A stretch of 64,000 nucleotides of DNA from Oscarella lobularis (GCF_947507565.1 NC_089179.1:248001-312000), one strand, 5' to 3'. Counted from the stretch's first letter, positions 33,421 through 46,986 are shown. Notes: generated from the sequence alone by a model not told the origin. Numbers and translations: made by a program.

Positions 33421-36400
33421 GGCGGGCTGAGAACAGCTTTTCTCGCCCCCTTGCAAATCCTCGTCGAAGTAGACGCGCGCGTTACGCTGACGTAAAGACA
33501 CGTGTTCTGGTTGTACTGAATCATCAACAGCGGCCGCTATGTTTGAAACACAGAAATTTCGTCTTCTGTACCTTCGTCTTGAGAGACTAATTTACTAAGC
33601 GATCGCTTGTACACGCTGCCCAGTTCGGTGGCAACAGAACTGCTAAGATCGGGCAAAATCGCCTAAAAAAAGAAAACAGCTTGCATTTCATTTTTACTGA
33701 CCAATACATTTACAAGAGTAAATACCTCATAAAAATCGTTGCCTTGCCTCAAATTTAAGACCGCCAAAAGAGCTCGCTCTGCTCCACTTTTTACCGTCGT
33801 GCTCTTGTCTCTGAGGCAGCTCAGCAAGAGGGGAACAAACTGTTCCGCCAAAGCCTTATCAGGTTTCGTTTCCCGAGACGCTAAAACAAGAGTTGTAAGT
33901 GCAGCGTTTTTGATATCGCTGACAGATGATGCAAAGCACTGTGAAAAGACAACATTCAGTATCGGTATAATTTTGTCGGTTTCCTTGCCTTGATCAAACA
34001 TGGAATAAGTGATTGAGAACGAGCGCGAGAGCTTTCATTTCGAAGAAGGCAGCACGCGCAAGACAGAGCAGACAAAGAAACAGACACCTAAACCCCCAAA
34101 AGCTTATATCGCATAGAGTCCGCGAAATAAACGTCGTTTACCCTGTCCACAAGAACTCTAGACGAAACGATTTTCAAAATTTCCTCTTCACGCTCCTCAC
34201 TAAACACAATAGGAAGGTTAGCAGCCAACACCGCAGACAAAGCAACGTTTCGCCCGTGGCAAATCATCCAATTATCAACAGGATCAACATCTAAAAAACA
34301 CATTCTAAAACGCTCATTTAGAAACCCAACCCTACCAAGAAAATTATTCAACAGGCTATTCAAACTCTCTCCCGTCGACACGGCCGCCAGAGCGCCGGCA
34401 CATCGTCCCGCAGCCCTTCGCACGACATCCTATACGTAGCCCTGTAATTACGGAAATAATCTAGTCGGTTCCGACTTGCCTCTTCTGCTCCTAAAAGGCC
34501 AAGAAGTAGATCGGTCACGTTTCGGCGAACGGCCTCGCTCATCTTGAGCCCTCCTCCTCCTCTGATGACACCAAGCAAGGCAGTAAGCAACGTCTCCCTA
34601 AAACGATATCGATAGGAAACACTGTCGCACGTACCGCGGATTAATTCTCACTTGTGTCCCGATTCTTCGTTATTCTTCGTCGTCGTGCACAGCTCGTTGA
34701 AAAGTGGATCAACTCTCGGCTGATAAGCGATTAACTTCTCGAGAGCGGCGGCGGAGCGTAGTCTCACAACGCGATTGGCGTCGTTCAACGCCTTCACGAA
34801 CGTCGTCTGCAATTGAGGAACGAACGGCTTGACTGCGAGACCGGCTTTGACGATGACGAGCGTCAGCGTGTCGAGTATCGCCGCCTTGACGTTCCAGCTG
34901 TAGCGATCGCCGAGGATGCGAATCAGCGGTCCGGTAATGGAAACGACGTGCGGTTTCAGCGCCGCGACGCTCGTCAGAGCGATGACGTCGCCGAGACCGG
35001 TCGCCGCGCTTTCTTTCACGTCCGGCAAACCGTTTAGTATGCCTTCGCGGAGGATTTGCACGAGAGATTTGATTCCCTGTGGGCGCGAGAAGGGGACCTA
35101 TAGAGAGAATCGTTTCTATTCGTCTGCTTACTTTGGGAGTGGTCGAAAAACCGGGCAACATTTCGCCTTCCTCCAGGTCGGCACGAACGAACTTGATCCC
35201 TTGACGAATATGAGCTATGACCGGAATTTGATCAGCTGCGGCCAATTTCTAAATAGAAATTTCAAAATCTTGAAATTTTTGAAAACAGAAACTGCACGTC
35301 TTTTACTTCGGTTACGGCATTTAGTGCATGCCAGGCGGCGTCCACCACGCCAGGATTCGGATCGTTGAAATGTCCAATGAGACCAATTATCAACTTTGGT
35401 AAATATTGGCTGTAGTCCACTCTTCTCTCCGCACAAAACGTTCGCAAAAGTATCAAAGATGCCTTTGCGAGATATCAATTAATCAGCCGATCAATAATGT
35501 TCAACTGACTTACCCGTCTCATTTCGGGACTGGGATTCTTTGACGCGGACATGAGTTCGTCTATCACGCAACACATCCCAGCTTCGCTGCCAACGCTGAG
35601 TACGAGAACTTTAGAAGCCTCCATATCCTATATAATAAAGATGTGAAAAACCGAAACAGGTTCTTTTTTTTTCGTTTCCGTACGTCTTCATAGCTAGGTG
35701 ATGCCGCATTTTCGCTAAGAGAACGCAAGAGAGCGGGCAAAATGCTACCCAAGTGTCGAATCAACGCTTCGCCGGCGACGGACGAGAGCAAGGCGAGAGC
35801 CTTTGCGTTGACAGGAGACGCCGTCAGCTGAATAGCACGTCACTATAAACAAGCGAGACGACGAGCGAAAATTAGGAAACTACCTTCGGCACGAGGAACG
35901 GAAGAACGACGCGACTTTTCGCCGCCATCACTTGCTTCAAGCCGTCAAGAGCAAAATCGACTTCGTCACTTTCGGTTTTCTACAGAAAACGATTATTTCG
36001 TGACGTTTTTTCTATTTTTTTTGTCTCGCTGACCAAAATGGTCAACAGGCTCGGAAGAATCTCCTCCAATGCCGTCGTTCCGATGTTGCCGTAAAGGCTA
36101 GCGAACGTTTTCGCCGCGGCAACTCTCACTTCGGGCAGCGGATCGCACAGAGCGCGTCGAATCGTCGGTATGAGCGAATCCTGAAAAGCTTGAATCTATA
36201 TGTAGAGAGAAACGAGAATTTCACCTTTCCTCTAAGAAAAAAAATCAATATCTTACGTAATCCTTTGAAGTCGATGCCATGATTTCGCTGAGCCCGATGC
36301 ACACGCCCTGACGTTCGACGCTCTTATCCGAATCCAATCCCATCTCGAGAATAGGTATAATTTCCGGCAAAATTCGCTCTCCCAGTTTTCGAACGACGTC

Positions 36401-39400
36401 GCCAAGCGTTCGCGCTGCAACCTTAAAAAAATTCAAAAAAGGAACCTGGTCGAGTTTTCAAGCTACTACAGTATTCCTTTTTACCTGTCTCCTATCGTCG
36501 CTGTCGCTAGCCAACGATCCAAGCAACATTACGAATAACGTCGGAAGAATTTCCCTCAACATTCGCACGGTATTCGTCACGACAATTTTCCACACGTGCA
36601 ACGCCGACTGTCGCACCATGAGAGCGACGTCCGATCGACCCATGTAGAGTCCAGCCAAGACGCGATTTCTTCTCTCAACGCCGAGCACGCCGGCGATCGC
36701 CTGCGTGCTCGTCTCCGTACCAAAATTGTCGTCCTCGTCGCCGTGGGCGCTCATTTTGCCCGTGACGCCCGTTATGTGATAGAGCAAGTCGCCGAGGAGC
36801 TGAACGGAACTGTATCGTATGCGCCAGTTGTCGTTCGACAGGCCGTTCTCCAGTTCGGGTAGAAATACGGCGACCGCCGTCTCCGCGTATTGCGTCACGA
36901 TGCCGCGTCCGGCGCGAAGCGACGTCTCCCTGACGAACTCCGATTCGTCGGCTAATCCCTATAGTTGAGAGTCGATTCGGCGGGGGGCCCCCCTCGAGTT
37001 TTCGTCTCTTTCTTACCTTTAAAATGGGCGGTATGATGTCGGCGACGTACGCGATGAAGTCGTCTTCGAACGTGATTGGTAGATAGATGAAGAGCTGAAG
37101 AAAACCGTCGCGGACGCACGCGGGAAGTTCGACGCGTTGGGCCGTCGACACGAACGACGGCATCATTTCGCTCAATTTATCTATTCCCTTCGCCGACAAA
37201 ACTTCGCAGAGACCTGCGAGAGAGAAAAACAAGATTCGTCGGAAAAAGGAAATTTCGTTATCTCTCACCCTGAGCGCCTCCTGATCGGTCGACGTCACTC
37301 TGACCGGACTGCATCGTCTCGAGTAACCAGGGAACGAGATTTTCGAAACTATTTCCGCCCATGCTTTTCACGAGAGCGCCCATCGCCTTGGCAGAAACAA
37401 AGCGCACCTGAAAAAAAACGCAGCGTTTTCAAATTGACGACTTTGAGCGCGGAACGGACTTCGGGTAGAGGATCCAAAATCGATTCCTTGAGACCTGGCA
37501 TGATTGCCGGCAAATAGGGCTCGACGTCTTTCGCTTCCGTCAACGAAAACATTCGACATATAATTTCTGACGTCATTTTTCTCGTGTCGGCCGATCGTTG
37601 ACAAAGCGATCGTTCCAATATGGGCATGATGAGAGCGAGCGACGGGGCGTCGATCGTGTGCACAAACGTCGTCTCCAGTAGCGCTTGGAGGCATTTCGGC
37701 GCTTTCGAAGCAACGTCCGACATCGCTTCGAGCAAGACGGGAACGACACCTATATAAGAGAGGGTTTGATTCGTTTTCTTTGATGGAGCCGGTCGTCTCT
37801 CGTGCCTTGAATTTCTGGATTTTTGATTACGGAGCCGATTTGTTTGAGCGCCTGTGCGCTGGCGTTTTGAACGCGAACGTGAGAGTCGGTGAGCACTTCC
37901 ATGAATTTCGGCACGATGTTGGGCAGACAGGCGGAGAGTTGCTTGGGCGCGCAGTAGGCCATCGTGCCGAGAAGTTCCACGCTTCCTAAAACATCGATTT
38001 TTTTCCGTTTCATTTTAATGAGTGAGACTGTTCGAACCGGCTTTCGTTCTCCACGAGTCTTCATTAAGAGCGGAGAGCAGAGCAGGGAGTACCATTTTCA
38101 CCCCATTGCCGCTTAGTTGACTCATAATAGCGCGAGCCGTGTCGTCCGCCGCCTAGGCGACGTTCGTTTACAATGTTCCAAGACTTTTTTTCTCTTTTAA
38201 CTCACTTCTCTAACGAACTGGTTGTTGTCTCCAAAGCAGAGAAGCAAATTCGGAATGAATTGGACGACGTGAGGCTCGTAGAGTCGTCCCAGAAAACGCG
38301 ATAGACATTCGACGGCAAAAAGAGCCCCTTGTGGAATAGAACTAGAATACGACCTACGGTACAGATTGTATCTTACCCTCTCTGTGGCGGAAATTTTTCT
38401 TGTTTATCACGGCCTGCTGGAGAGCCGGTGCAATTCCCATTTGCTTCAGCGAGGGCACGCCGAGTCCTTTCACCATCGCCGCAATGCCGTACGCCGCTCC
38501 TTTCCGTTCTCCAAATTGAGCGGAATCAAACAGCTGGAAAAAGAAAATTAAGAAGAAGTTCGTACACGAAAAAAAAATGTTCTCGTGCCTGGTCTAAAAG
38601 CTTGCGGACAATATGTTCTGATATGTCGAGCACGGAAGGAACCAACGGAGGCAAGCAAGCGGCAACGGCCTCTTGAACCTGTCAACACCAAAATAGCGCA
38701 ATCGCTCTCCAAAGGATTCGGCATCCGCACTTGTTGAGAAGGAGTGCTCAGAGCTGTTATCAAATTCTCCACAATAGGCTTAACCTAAGAAAAAGAGGAC
38801 TATACTAAGTCAGAGACGCCAGGACAAAGAAGTACGTGCCTTGGGATCATCCTTATCCAAATGACGGGCAAGAGATCCCGTCAACACGACGACGGCCTGA
38901 CGAACGACGTCCAATTCCTTCGTATTGGGCGCATTGGCTAGAAAATCCTCAAACAGAGGCAGCAAAATGGAAACAGAATGCTACAAAAACAATTCTTCAA
39001 TTAAGAAGTCGGATGGAATTTTTTTACAACTGGGCACCGTTCCGTGAATATTGATTGTCGCAATAGCCGCGTTGAGCACGTGCTTTCGTACGACAATCGA
39101 CGGATCGTCGAGACTCTCGTGCACGAAAAAACGAAAGAGCGGTTTCATGTCGTCCGTGCCGAAGTGAGGCGCCATCCTTTCGAGAGCCATGGCAACGCCT
39201 TTGCGACTTTCCCACGGATCGACGCGGATCGCCGCCGAAGCGACGGCGCGACCAAATTCGTCGATATCGGGCAAGAAAGTCTACGGTAGAGACCCTAAAG
39301 GGGAATGTACTGCATAACTTCAGATTTCTTCACCTTTCTCTTTTCGCCGTAAGCCTCGGTCAGTCGAGTCAAGGCAGGATTGACTAGATCCGAAAAGTCG

Positions 39401-42400
39401 TGCACGAAATGGGCGAGAGCGGCCGAAGCCGAGCTATGAACAACATCGTCTTTGTGCAGCACGTCTTCAATTAAATTTTCAAGAAGATTCGACTCCAATT
39501 GGAGTCCGCCATCCGTCCACAATCTACATAAAGAAATGACGTCAAAAAATTCGCCGACGCGGTCTTTCTTTGCATTACTGTTGAGCCAGTTTTTGAATGC
39601 TCTCGCTAGGATCAAATCGAACAACGAGTACTCTCCGCGTCAGTAATAGTAACAGATCGTCGTCTATCGACGGAAATATCGGTATCAAAGCGTCAAGTCC
39701 TTTTAGAGCGGATTCTCTCGTTTCGCGAGACGACGAGAGGAGGCCGTTGATCAGCACGCGAATGTCGTCCGCGTCGGCGCAAGCGGAGCCATTTCGTCCA
39801 CTCGCGCCGTCGCAGAGTTGGACGAGCGTCGCATTGGCAACGAGCTAATGGAAAACGACGTTTTGAAATAGACATGTATTTTGAATTTTTTTTCTCACTT
39901 GGAGTTTCTGCTTTGTTCTCGGATCGGTGAAAGAGCCAATCAACCGTAATAGGAGAGCAAGCATTTCATTGCGCGGCAAAAACTCGGCACCAAATTCGGC
40001 CTGAAATAAAAAAAGCGAGAATCTACGGTGGAAATTTTCCGCGGTAAGTTTTTCGCACGTTTGACTCAATTTTCGAGTTTTTAAAGAGAACATCGAGCGC
40101 TTGTCCAATAACCTCAAGAGGCTCGTCACTCAGAAGCACACTCCTAAAAGAAAATAATTCAAGAAATGCTGGTTCCCGACGATTTCACCTCAGAAAGGGA
40201 AAACAATAAGCAAAGGCAGGCGATGGCAGACACGATCCGTCTCTGCTCGACATGCTATGAATCATTTTGACTGTCCTTCGAATTTGAGATTTCAGAGGCT
40301 CCTGACACCACTCGTCGTTCAAAGGAGCTTCTGGTTTTAATAAACGCAGGGTCGCGTGTCCCACCGAGAGGCCTTAGTAGCACATTTTTCGAGGAAAGAA
40401 TACGACGACAACGCTCCCTACTACCTGTGTACTTCTGAGTCCTGTATTCGAAGCCACGACGTAAATTGATATATAAAGTGCAAGCGTCGCGAGCTACTAG
40501 GGGAGAATTGAAGAGCGGCAGCGTGCAACTGACGAGAGCAGGCAAATGACGGGCCACCGATTTCGGATCGCTGCAGTCTAGGGCGGATGTGAGAAGAGAA
40601 AGAGAAGACTCGAACTTGGCGTAGATCTTGAAGACAAAAAAATTGAAATTGGAGAAATAGGTGTTGATGGTTGTACCTGTTGCAATTTTTTCCTGATTTC
40701 TGCCTCCTCTCGAATCGTAGCATCAATCGCTTCCTGCTGTTTCTTTGTCAGTTGCACGCCACTCGCTTCCTTTTTTCTGCCGGCACTTTGCTTCTTACGT
40801 TTCAATTCCTAAGAAATCTTCTTCTCAAAAAAAGAACGCGGTGTTTTTTTAAAAAAAGTTTTCTCACTTCTCTCAGTTCTCTGTCCCATTGCTGCTCTTC
40901 GTAGCTGTACGCTTTCGATTCTCTTTTGACATTCTGTTCTTTATCGACCACAGATGCCATGGCACTAAACATAATTTAAATTCGAAACGCTTCAAGGATT
41001 TTGAAACGGTTCACCTTTCTAATACGCTCTTGTCACACAGCTCGCCTTCCGGAGTCATCATCACGTCGAATTCCTTCCTCGTCACGTACAGTTCAGGATT
41101 TTTAAATTCAGTTCGAATGCGCTCTACAATGCGAGGCAAGAGAACGTCGGACGACAACGAGCAAAGGAAGGAAACAGTGTTCAAAACAGCCAGCTAGAGA
41201 AATGAATGGCACGAGTGAAATTGTTCCAAAGGAAAAGCACGTACTTTGTGACTGTCGAGTTTTTCCAAAATTATTCCCCAAACAGTGCCGGCCTCGTTCG
41301 CAAGAACTTCCTTGGGATCCAACTTGAGAATTTTCAGCAATTTCAACCACATTGTTCGAGTGTGGAAAACTGAGAAAAAAGTGCAATCCTTTTGACTCAG
41401 AGCAATTATTCGCTTCTTACCGACAATGGGATGATGCGCGTCGAGAAGAACGTTCAAGGCTACCTCCACTTTGTCTGAGTCTTGCGCGGCGGCTGGCAAC
41501 GTCATCAATACTTCGAGAGCCTCGCAGAAATATTTGGGAGCGCCGAGTTTGTGCGGCGAAGTGGTCCGAGTTTCGGCGACCTCTTTTTGGACGTCTTCTT
41601 CCGATGGAATCTGCGTCCGCCGTTTTAACAGGAAACAGTGCGCGTTTCTCATCTTTTTTACCTCTTGATTGGCTAGGTAGTCCCTCAAGTGTGTAAGCAG
41701 GGACTCTTGGACAATTGCCATGTCCGAATATTTCAGAATCTTTTTGACGGTTGCTTGAGCATGTTGTCTTACGTCTTGCTTGGGATGCAATAGCGCGGAG
41801 ACAAGGCAGAACGTCCACGGTCTGAAATACGCGACGAAATAGAGAAAACGTTGTTTTTTTAAGGGGTTTCCTACTTGATCTGCTCTTTTCCAGTCAGCCT
41901 ATATAGATGCTCGGTCAGCAATCTCTCGCATAAATCGATAAGATAACATAGCGCTAGAAACAATTTCTAAAAAGCGCTCCATCTCTTTCGTTGTCGAGCC
42001 GCTCACCATTCGCACTTGCCGAGTTTAAAAACTTCGTCGATGAAAACGGCGGCTTGTTTAAAGTCAAAAGCGCTTTCCAAAAGTTCAAAAGGCGCGGTTC
42101 TTATGCGTACGCAATTTTAGTAAAAACTAGACGTTATTTAAATTATTTTTGGATTTACCGACGGTAGCATCAGCCGCATTCAATCGAACCAGAAGTAGCG
42201 CCGCAATAAGACTCTCGGCGACAACGGAGTTTTGAAGATTCTGCGTAGTCGTCATTTGACCAAAAATCTAAAAAAAAAAACAATCTTCCCTTAGACGTAT
42301 CATACGTTGTGGTGCGGGACTCATACTGTTTGAAGCTTGGGAATGAGCTCGATCCCTTGGCACAGTGAATTGCCTTTCAAAGCGCGCGCCATGCAATCGA

Positions 42401-45257
42401 GGTAGGCCACTTTGGCTCCAGACGTCAGCTTCTTCCCGTCTATTTTCTGCGGTGCAAACAAACATCAGGTCAGTCAACAGAAAACCCGACTCGCACAAAG
42501 CGTCGACCTTGAACAGATTAATCAGATTGTCCGAAACTGCGACAGAAAATCTCGCCGCCCAGAGACCAATAGTCGACAAGGCGGAAGACAGAATGCCTTC
42601 GTGCACTGTAAAAACCCCAGTATTAGATATTCCATTGCAGTGTACTGATACCCACACCTTCATCTTGCACAAAGGGAATGAGAGCATCAACGACGACTGT
42701 GCTGAGCGAATCGACACTACTCACCCCACCAACTCGATGACAGGACAAATTCGACAGACCTAAGAAATATTAAGTAGAGCTCAGGGAATAGGTACTAAGG
42801 ATCTCTTCAACCATTCAGGACGCTTATTCGTTGTTCCGTGGAGCTAAGTTTTCCTTCGCTACCTAAAACGCCAATAAATCATTTATTAGAGGTGATTGTG
42901 AAATGATACCGTTGAGAATTCCTATTAGATGCTTTGCAAGTTGTTCGATTGCACTTGCGTCGCTGCACTGCTTGGCCAAGCGTTTCATCAAGTCGACGGT
43001 CACAGATCTCATGTTTTCGTTCCTTGAAAAAATTTGGGCTACACGGAGACAAAAGAAAAATGAGTTTGCGTTAATTGATCAGGGTTCTGCCACGAGTTTT
43101 TTCAGTGTGGGAAGAAGGTCTGGAAAATTGTCCAAGACACTTTTATGAATCGTCTAAGGCAAAATTGTCTTGGACCATTTTCAAAACTGTCTTGGACCAT
43201 ATTTAAAACCATTTTAAAAATTGTCTTGAACGTTCGAACGGGAAGAAGGCAAAGGCATACGGAGAAGGCAAAGGCATAGGGAGAAGGCAAAAGGCATAGG
43301 GAGAAGGCAAAAGGCATAGGAGAAGGCAAAAGGCATAGGAGAAGGCAAAAGGCATAGGGAAAAGGCAAAAGGCATAGGAGAAGGCAAAAGGCATAGGGAA
43401 AAGGCAAAGGGCATAGGGAGAAGGCAAAAGGCATAGGAGAAGGCAAAAGGCATAGGAGAAGGCAAAAGGCATAGGGAAAAGGCAAAAGGCATAGGAGAAG
43501 GCAAAAGGCATAGGAGAAGGCAAAAGGCATAGGGAAAAGGCAAAAGGCATAGGAGAAGGCAAAAGGCATAGGAGAAGGCAAAAGGCATAGGAGAAGGCAA
43601 AAGGAATAGGGAGAAGGCAAAGGCATAGGGAGAAGGCAAAAGGCATAGGAGAAGGCAAAGGGAATAGGAGAAGGCAAAAGGCATGGGGAGAAGGCAAAAG
43701 GCATACCGTAGGAGAAGGCAAAAGGCATAGGGAGAAGGCAAACGGCATAACGTTTTAGTAGTGTATGGGTCGGCGATAGGCGAGTGAGGGTCGGGGCCGA
43801 CCCATGCCGACCCACGTGGGCAGAACCCTGATTGATTATTGAATTAAATTGCCTGCAGCTGATTTTCCAATTTCTGAGGCGTATTGACTTGGATCTAGCG
43901 AGACATCCCGTACCAATGCACTGACAACTACAGAAAATAGTACGTCCGTCAAAACCTGAAAAAAATAATCTGAAGTTTTTACCAGCTAGAGAATCTTCCG
44001 GATTTCGAAGAAGAGCCTTTTGAATTGAAGGCAAGATGGTCTTCTGAAATTGATCGTGACTCAAGCGCTTTAGAATAGGAGCGCAACAGGTCTAAAGAAA
44101 AAAGATAATCAGAGCATAACGTAGCAATTGACGTCGACAAACCAAAAGAAATTCCGGCAGTTTCATTCTCGTTCCCACGACAGTCTGCAAATAGATCTCA
44201 AACCCTTTTTCCTAATATAATATGAAAAACAGTTAATTAAATTCGTATTCATCTGGACATTGGTTGATACTTGAAAAAGTAGGGGAGTAGCACTGTCATT
44301 CAAACGACTACATGCCCCAAACCATTCTGCCATCATGCACACGATTTCCTAATAGTGCTCATTGAGTTTGGCTATGACGTCATCATTTATGAGAATACCT
44401 TGGATTGAGCGCACTGCATCAATGCGGACATGTACGCTTTTCTCGCGTTCTCGCCCTAAATTGCGTCGTTTTGAATCATTAAAACACCCGCAATCAAACG
44501 TCATACAGCTTTCCAAATGACTAGTAGTTTATGGCGTGCCGACAGACAAAGAGACTGGCGTTCCCCAGACAATATCCCGTAGAAAAGACCGGCTTGCACG
44601 TCAACAATTCTCTTAACGTTTTCGACCGAATCTTCCTTATCCAAAAGCAGGCGAACCAAAACGCAGGACCATCGAAAGACGACGAAAATTGGAGCCGAAG
44701 CCGAAGAAGTCAAACATCCGCAACGTTTGACAAGATCGACGAAATTGCCGAGAAACGCGATTAGAACAGCAACAGTGCATCCCTCTAATAAAAAAAATCA
44801 AATCAATTATTATATGTAATCTGCTCTACCGTTTTTTCTGGTCAGCAGCTCTAGTACGTTCTCAACAGGTTTCTTCACTTGACTGTACCTGCAAGACACA
44901 TAGAATCAATATATTTGATTTTTTTTTTTTTTTCTATTCTTACCCCTGCTGAGGGACGATGCAGGAAAGCGCTTTTACTGCGGCTTTCACCGCCGCGTCG
45001 GGAATGTCTAGAGAGCGGTTGTTTGCAATCGAATCGCGAGCGCCGCGTTGCGCGTCTTCACCTGGCCCCGATTCGACGAGACACGGCACGAGGACGTCGA
45101 CTAAAACGTGGTGCTTTTCTCTCGTTTTTCCGGCCGTCAGTTTCGAATTGACGAGCTTGATAGCTTCTGCTAGCTATTGTGTAAAGATTTTTGGTTATTC
45201 GAGGCGAGAGAGGGAAGGCGAAAACGAAGCCTCTACCTTGGCGTGCGTCGCCATCAT
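33316..45257 (-). CDS. GCN1: GCN1, HEAT-repeat activator of the eIF2alpha kinase GCN2
   Basis: GCN1 rides on stalled or collided ribosomes and activates GCN2 in the integrated stress response. The start is MMATHAK (45257). Dozens of small exons encode HEAT repeats nearly end to end, about 2600 residues by family expectation. Clear blocks on the minus strand: [22 protein letters not shown] (about 40700, before the eEF3-like region), [21 protein letters not shown] (about 38000), [13 protein letters not shown] (about 37640), [16 protein letters not shown] (about 36650, within the GCN2 RWD-binding region), [12 protein letters not shown] (about 36300) and [21 protein letters not shown] (about 34900). 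The human-like C-terminal block [10 protein letters not shown] + VDDSV ends near 33510. The frame then stays open to a stop at 33316, overlapping elongin B; the true stop is uncertain. One intron holds a 752-bp mobile element. Confidence 0.94.
43081..43832. mobile_element. Non-autonomous DNA transposon (MITE-like) in a GCN1 intron
   Basis: Terminal inverted repeats are CAGGGTTCTGCC-ACG at 43081 and its reverse complement, with one inserted base, ending at 43832 (CGTGGGCAGAACCCTG). A 6-bp target-site duplication ATTGAT flanks it exactly on both sides (43075-43080 and 43833-43838). It carries no transposase frame. The interior has near-inverted copies of TGTCCAAGACA/TGTCTTGGACCA at the left, a minisatellite in the middle, and GGGTCGG/CCGACCC inverted motifs at the right. 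I do not assign a superfamily. Confidence 0.8.
43240..43750. repeat. Minisatellite, about 19-20 bp unit, roughly 25 copies
   Basis: The unit is close to GGCAAAAGGCATAGGAGAA, with variants carrying GGGAGAA or GGGAAAA. It lies wholly inside the MITE-like element. All three frames stay open on the minus strand (Pro-Phe-Ala-Phe-Ser repeats), which produces spurious long frames that should not be annotated as protein. Confidence 0.93.
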
Positions 45258-45309
45258 GAGATTGCACAACTTTTTGATACCAACTGTTTCTACCGTTACT
45301 TCCGAAACA
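45258..45309. promoter_or_regulatory. 52-bp divergent promoter interval between GCN1 and Deltex
   Basis: The start codons of GCN1 (minus, 45257) and Deltex (plus, 45310) are separated by only 52 bp. Both starts open recognisable proteins. Each 5' UTR must therefore be very short, or must overlap the other gene's coding exon. I see no TATA box. Confidence 0.6.
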
Positions 45310-46925
45310 ATGGCTTCATCGTCCCCCGTCGCTGTTTGGGAATGGGAGGACGATGGCAATCTCTGGATATCCTACGATCCTTTCGTCTCGACCGGCTTGG
45401 AGCGCGCCAAGCAAAAGCGCGCCGCAAAAATCCGCCTGAAAGATTTGACAGCGGAGCTCAGTCGCTACGTCGTCGATTTTACGACAATGAAGCAGATTCG
45501 TGAAGACACAGGTAGACACTATTATTTTCATCGATGTCGCTCGAAATTCTCCTTTGTTTCTGTTTCAGGACGAGAACGCAATGTAAGACGAGTCGTCTTT
45601 CCAGCGACTAGCCCCGCTGCGCGAGCCGTCATATGGGAGTGGGAAGATCGCGGTTTATGGTCGGCCTACGATAACGTTGTCGGGCAACTTCTCGAAGACC
45701 ATTACAGTCGGAACGCGTTTAGCGTAGTGCCTCTTCACAGACACACGCCATTGCCATACGAAGTCGATTTGAGCGCCTGGCGACAGAAGAACGTCGTAAC
45801 GGGATTTAGCCGAACTGTTCGACGTCGACCACTTTCGTGCACGTATCCCCAAGTTTCTGCTGAAACGGTCACTAGTAGGAAACAGGTCGCTTCTGCGTCA
45901 TCGTACAAAGGAACGAAGGCGAAGGTTTCAAAATCTTCAGGTGTACTTGATTGGCTAACGTTCTCCTAAAACGCGTTGTTTTCAATTGATTAAACATTCT
46001 AAATTTTTTTAATTTTTTAACCTAATTCAAACCGCTTTCAAGGTCTTAGCGGTGCCGGCAGCCGCGACAGTAGTTCCGAAAGTGCGAAGTATCCTTGGTT
46101 GGCTCACTGCACTGCACGCGTCATTACAGACCCAAAAGAGAGGAAAGAGGTTGTTAGGTAGGGTAGAAAAAAAATTCCGGTTGCCATCGTCTGCCTAGGA
46201 GTGTCTCATTTGCTATGAGCATCTTGAAGACGCGTCTGCGTATAGCGACGCCGGCTCACCTAGAGATTCATCAACTGTGGTATCCATGAATATGTGCAAG
46301 CACACTTTCCACAAACTGTGCCTACGACGTCTCTACGAACATGGAACGAAAGTTAGTCAGTCGGTGTAGAAATGATCCGCGATTCTCCTAACTGTACGCT
46401 TCCTGAGCAGAGCGGCTTTCTTCAGTGTCCCACGTGCAAAACAATTCACGGCGTCAAAATCGGCAATCAACCTCCCGGCCAGATGCAAGTGAATCTTCTA
46501 CACAATCCACTGCCTGGCTATTCGAACTGCGGCACAATACAAATCTCGTACAATATTAAATCTGGGGTTCAAGTGAGAAAAAGAGATACCCAGCACCTCA
46601 TTTTCTTTATGTGTATTTTTAGGGTCCGGAGCACCCGGAACCCGGCAAACGATACACGGCAAACGGATTTCCGCGAATTGCCTACCTTCCAAATAACGCT
46701 GACGGCCAGAAGGTCTTGAAACTATTAAAAATTGCCTGGGAAAGAAAGCTCATATTCACAATCGGTTCGTCAAGCACGACGGGAGAACGAAACACGGTCG
46801 TTTGGAACGACATTCATCACAAAACGGAATTGAGTGGCAATTCCAACGGGCACGGCTATCCCGACCCAAATTACATATCTAACGTCCTACAAGAGCTTGC
46901 TGCGCATGGCATAATTGACAGTTAA
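45310..46925 (+). CDS. DTX: Deltex-family E3 ubiquitin ligase
   Basis: Deltex proteins bind the Notch intracellular domain and ubiquitinate it. The N-terminus has two WWE domains in tandem: [17 protein letters not shown] with a partner segment to about 45520, then [16 protein letters not shown] to about 45830. A Ser/Lys-rich linker is broken by an intron whose donor lies just before the in-frame stop at 45967-45969. A RING domain follows (about 46200-46440: [21 protein letters not shown]). The Deltex C-terminal domain then runs [49 protein letters not shown] and [22 protein letters not shown] is the DTX1/2/4 order. Stop is at 46925, with an AATAAA at 46981-46986. The next gene, RASAL-type, ends on the opposite strand at 46995, so the two are convergent and almost touching. 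Confidence 0.92.
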
Positions 46926-46980
46926 TAATTGACAGTTAAAATATAAACAATGATGCATTACCTGTTGTGCCTTGAATTAA

Positions 46981-46986
46981 AATAAA
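46981..46986 (+). terminator. AATAAA poly(A) signal of Deltex
   Basis: The hexamer lies 55 nt after the Deltex stop and 8 nt short of the stop codon of the opposing RasGAP gene, so the two transcripts probably overlap at their 3' ends. Confidence 0.55.

Noticed and set aside
43102-44064. Long minus-strand frames of Pro-Phe-Ala-Phe-Ser repeats
   Set aside because: They are translations of the 19-20 bp minisatellite inside the transposon, open in all three frames on that strand. Only the 5' part of the frame ([13 protein letters not shown]) is a real GCN1 exon.
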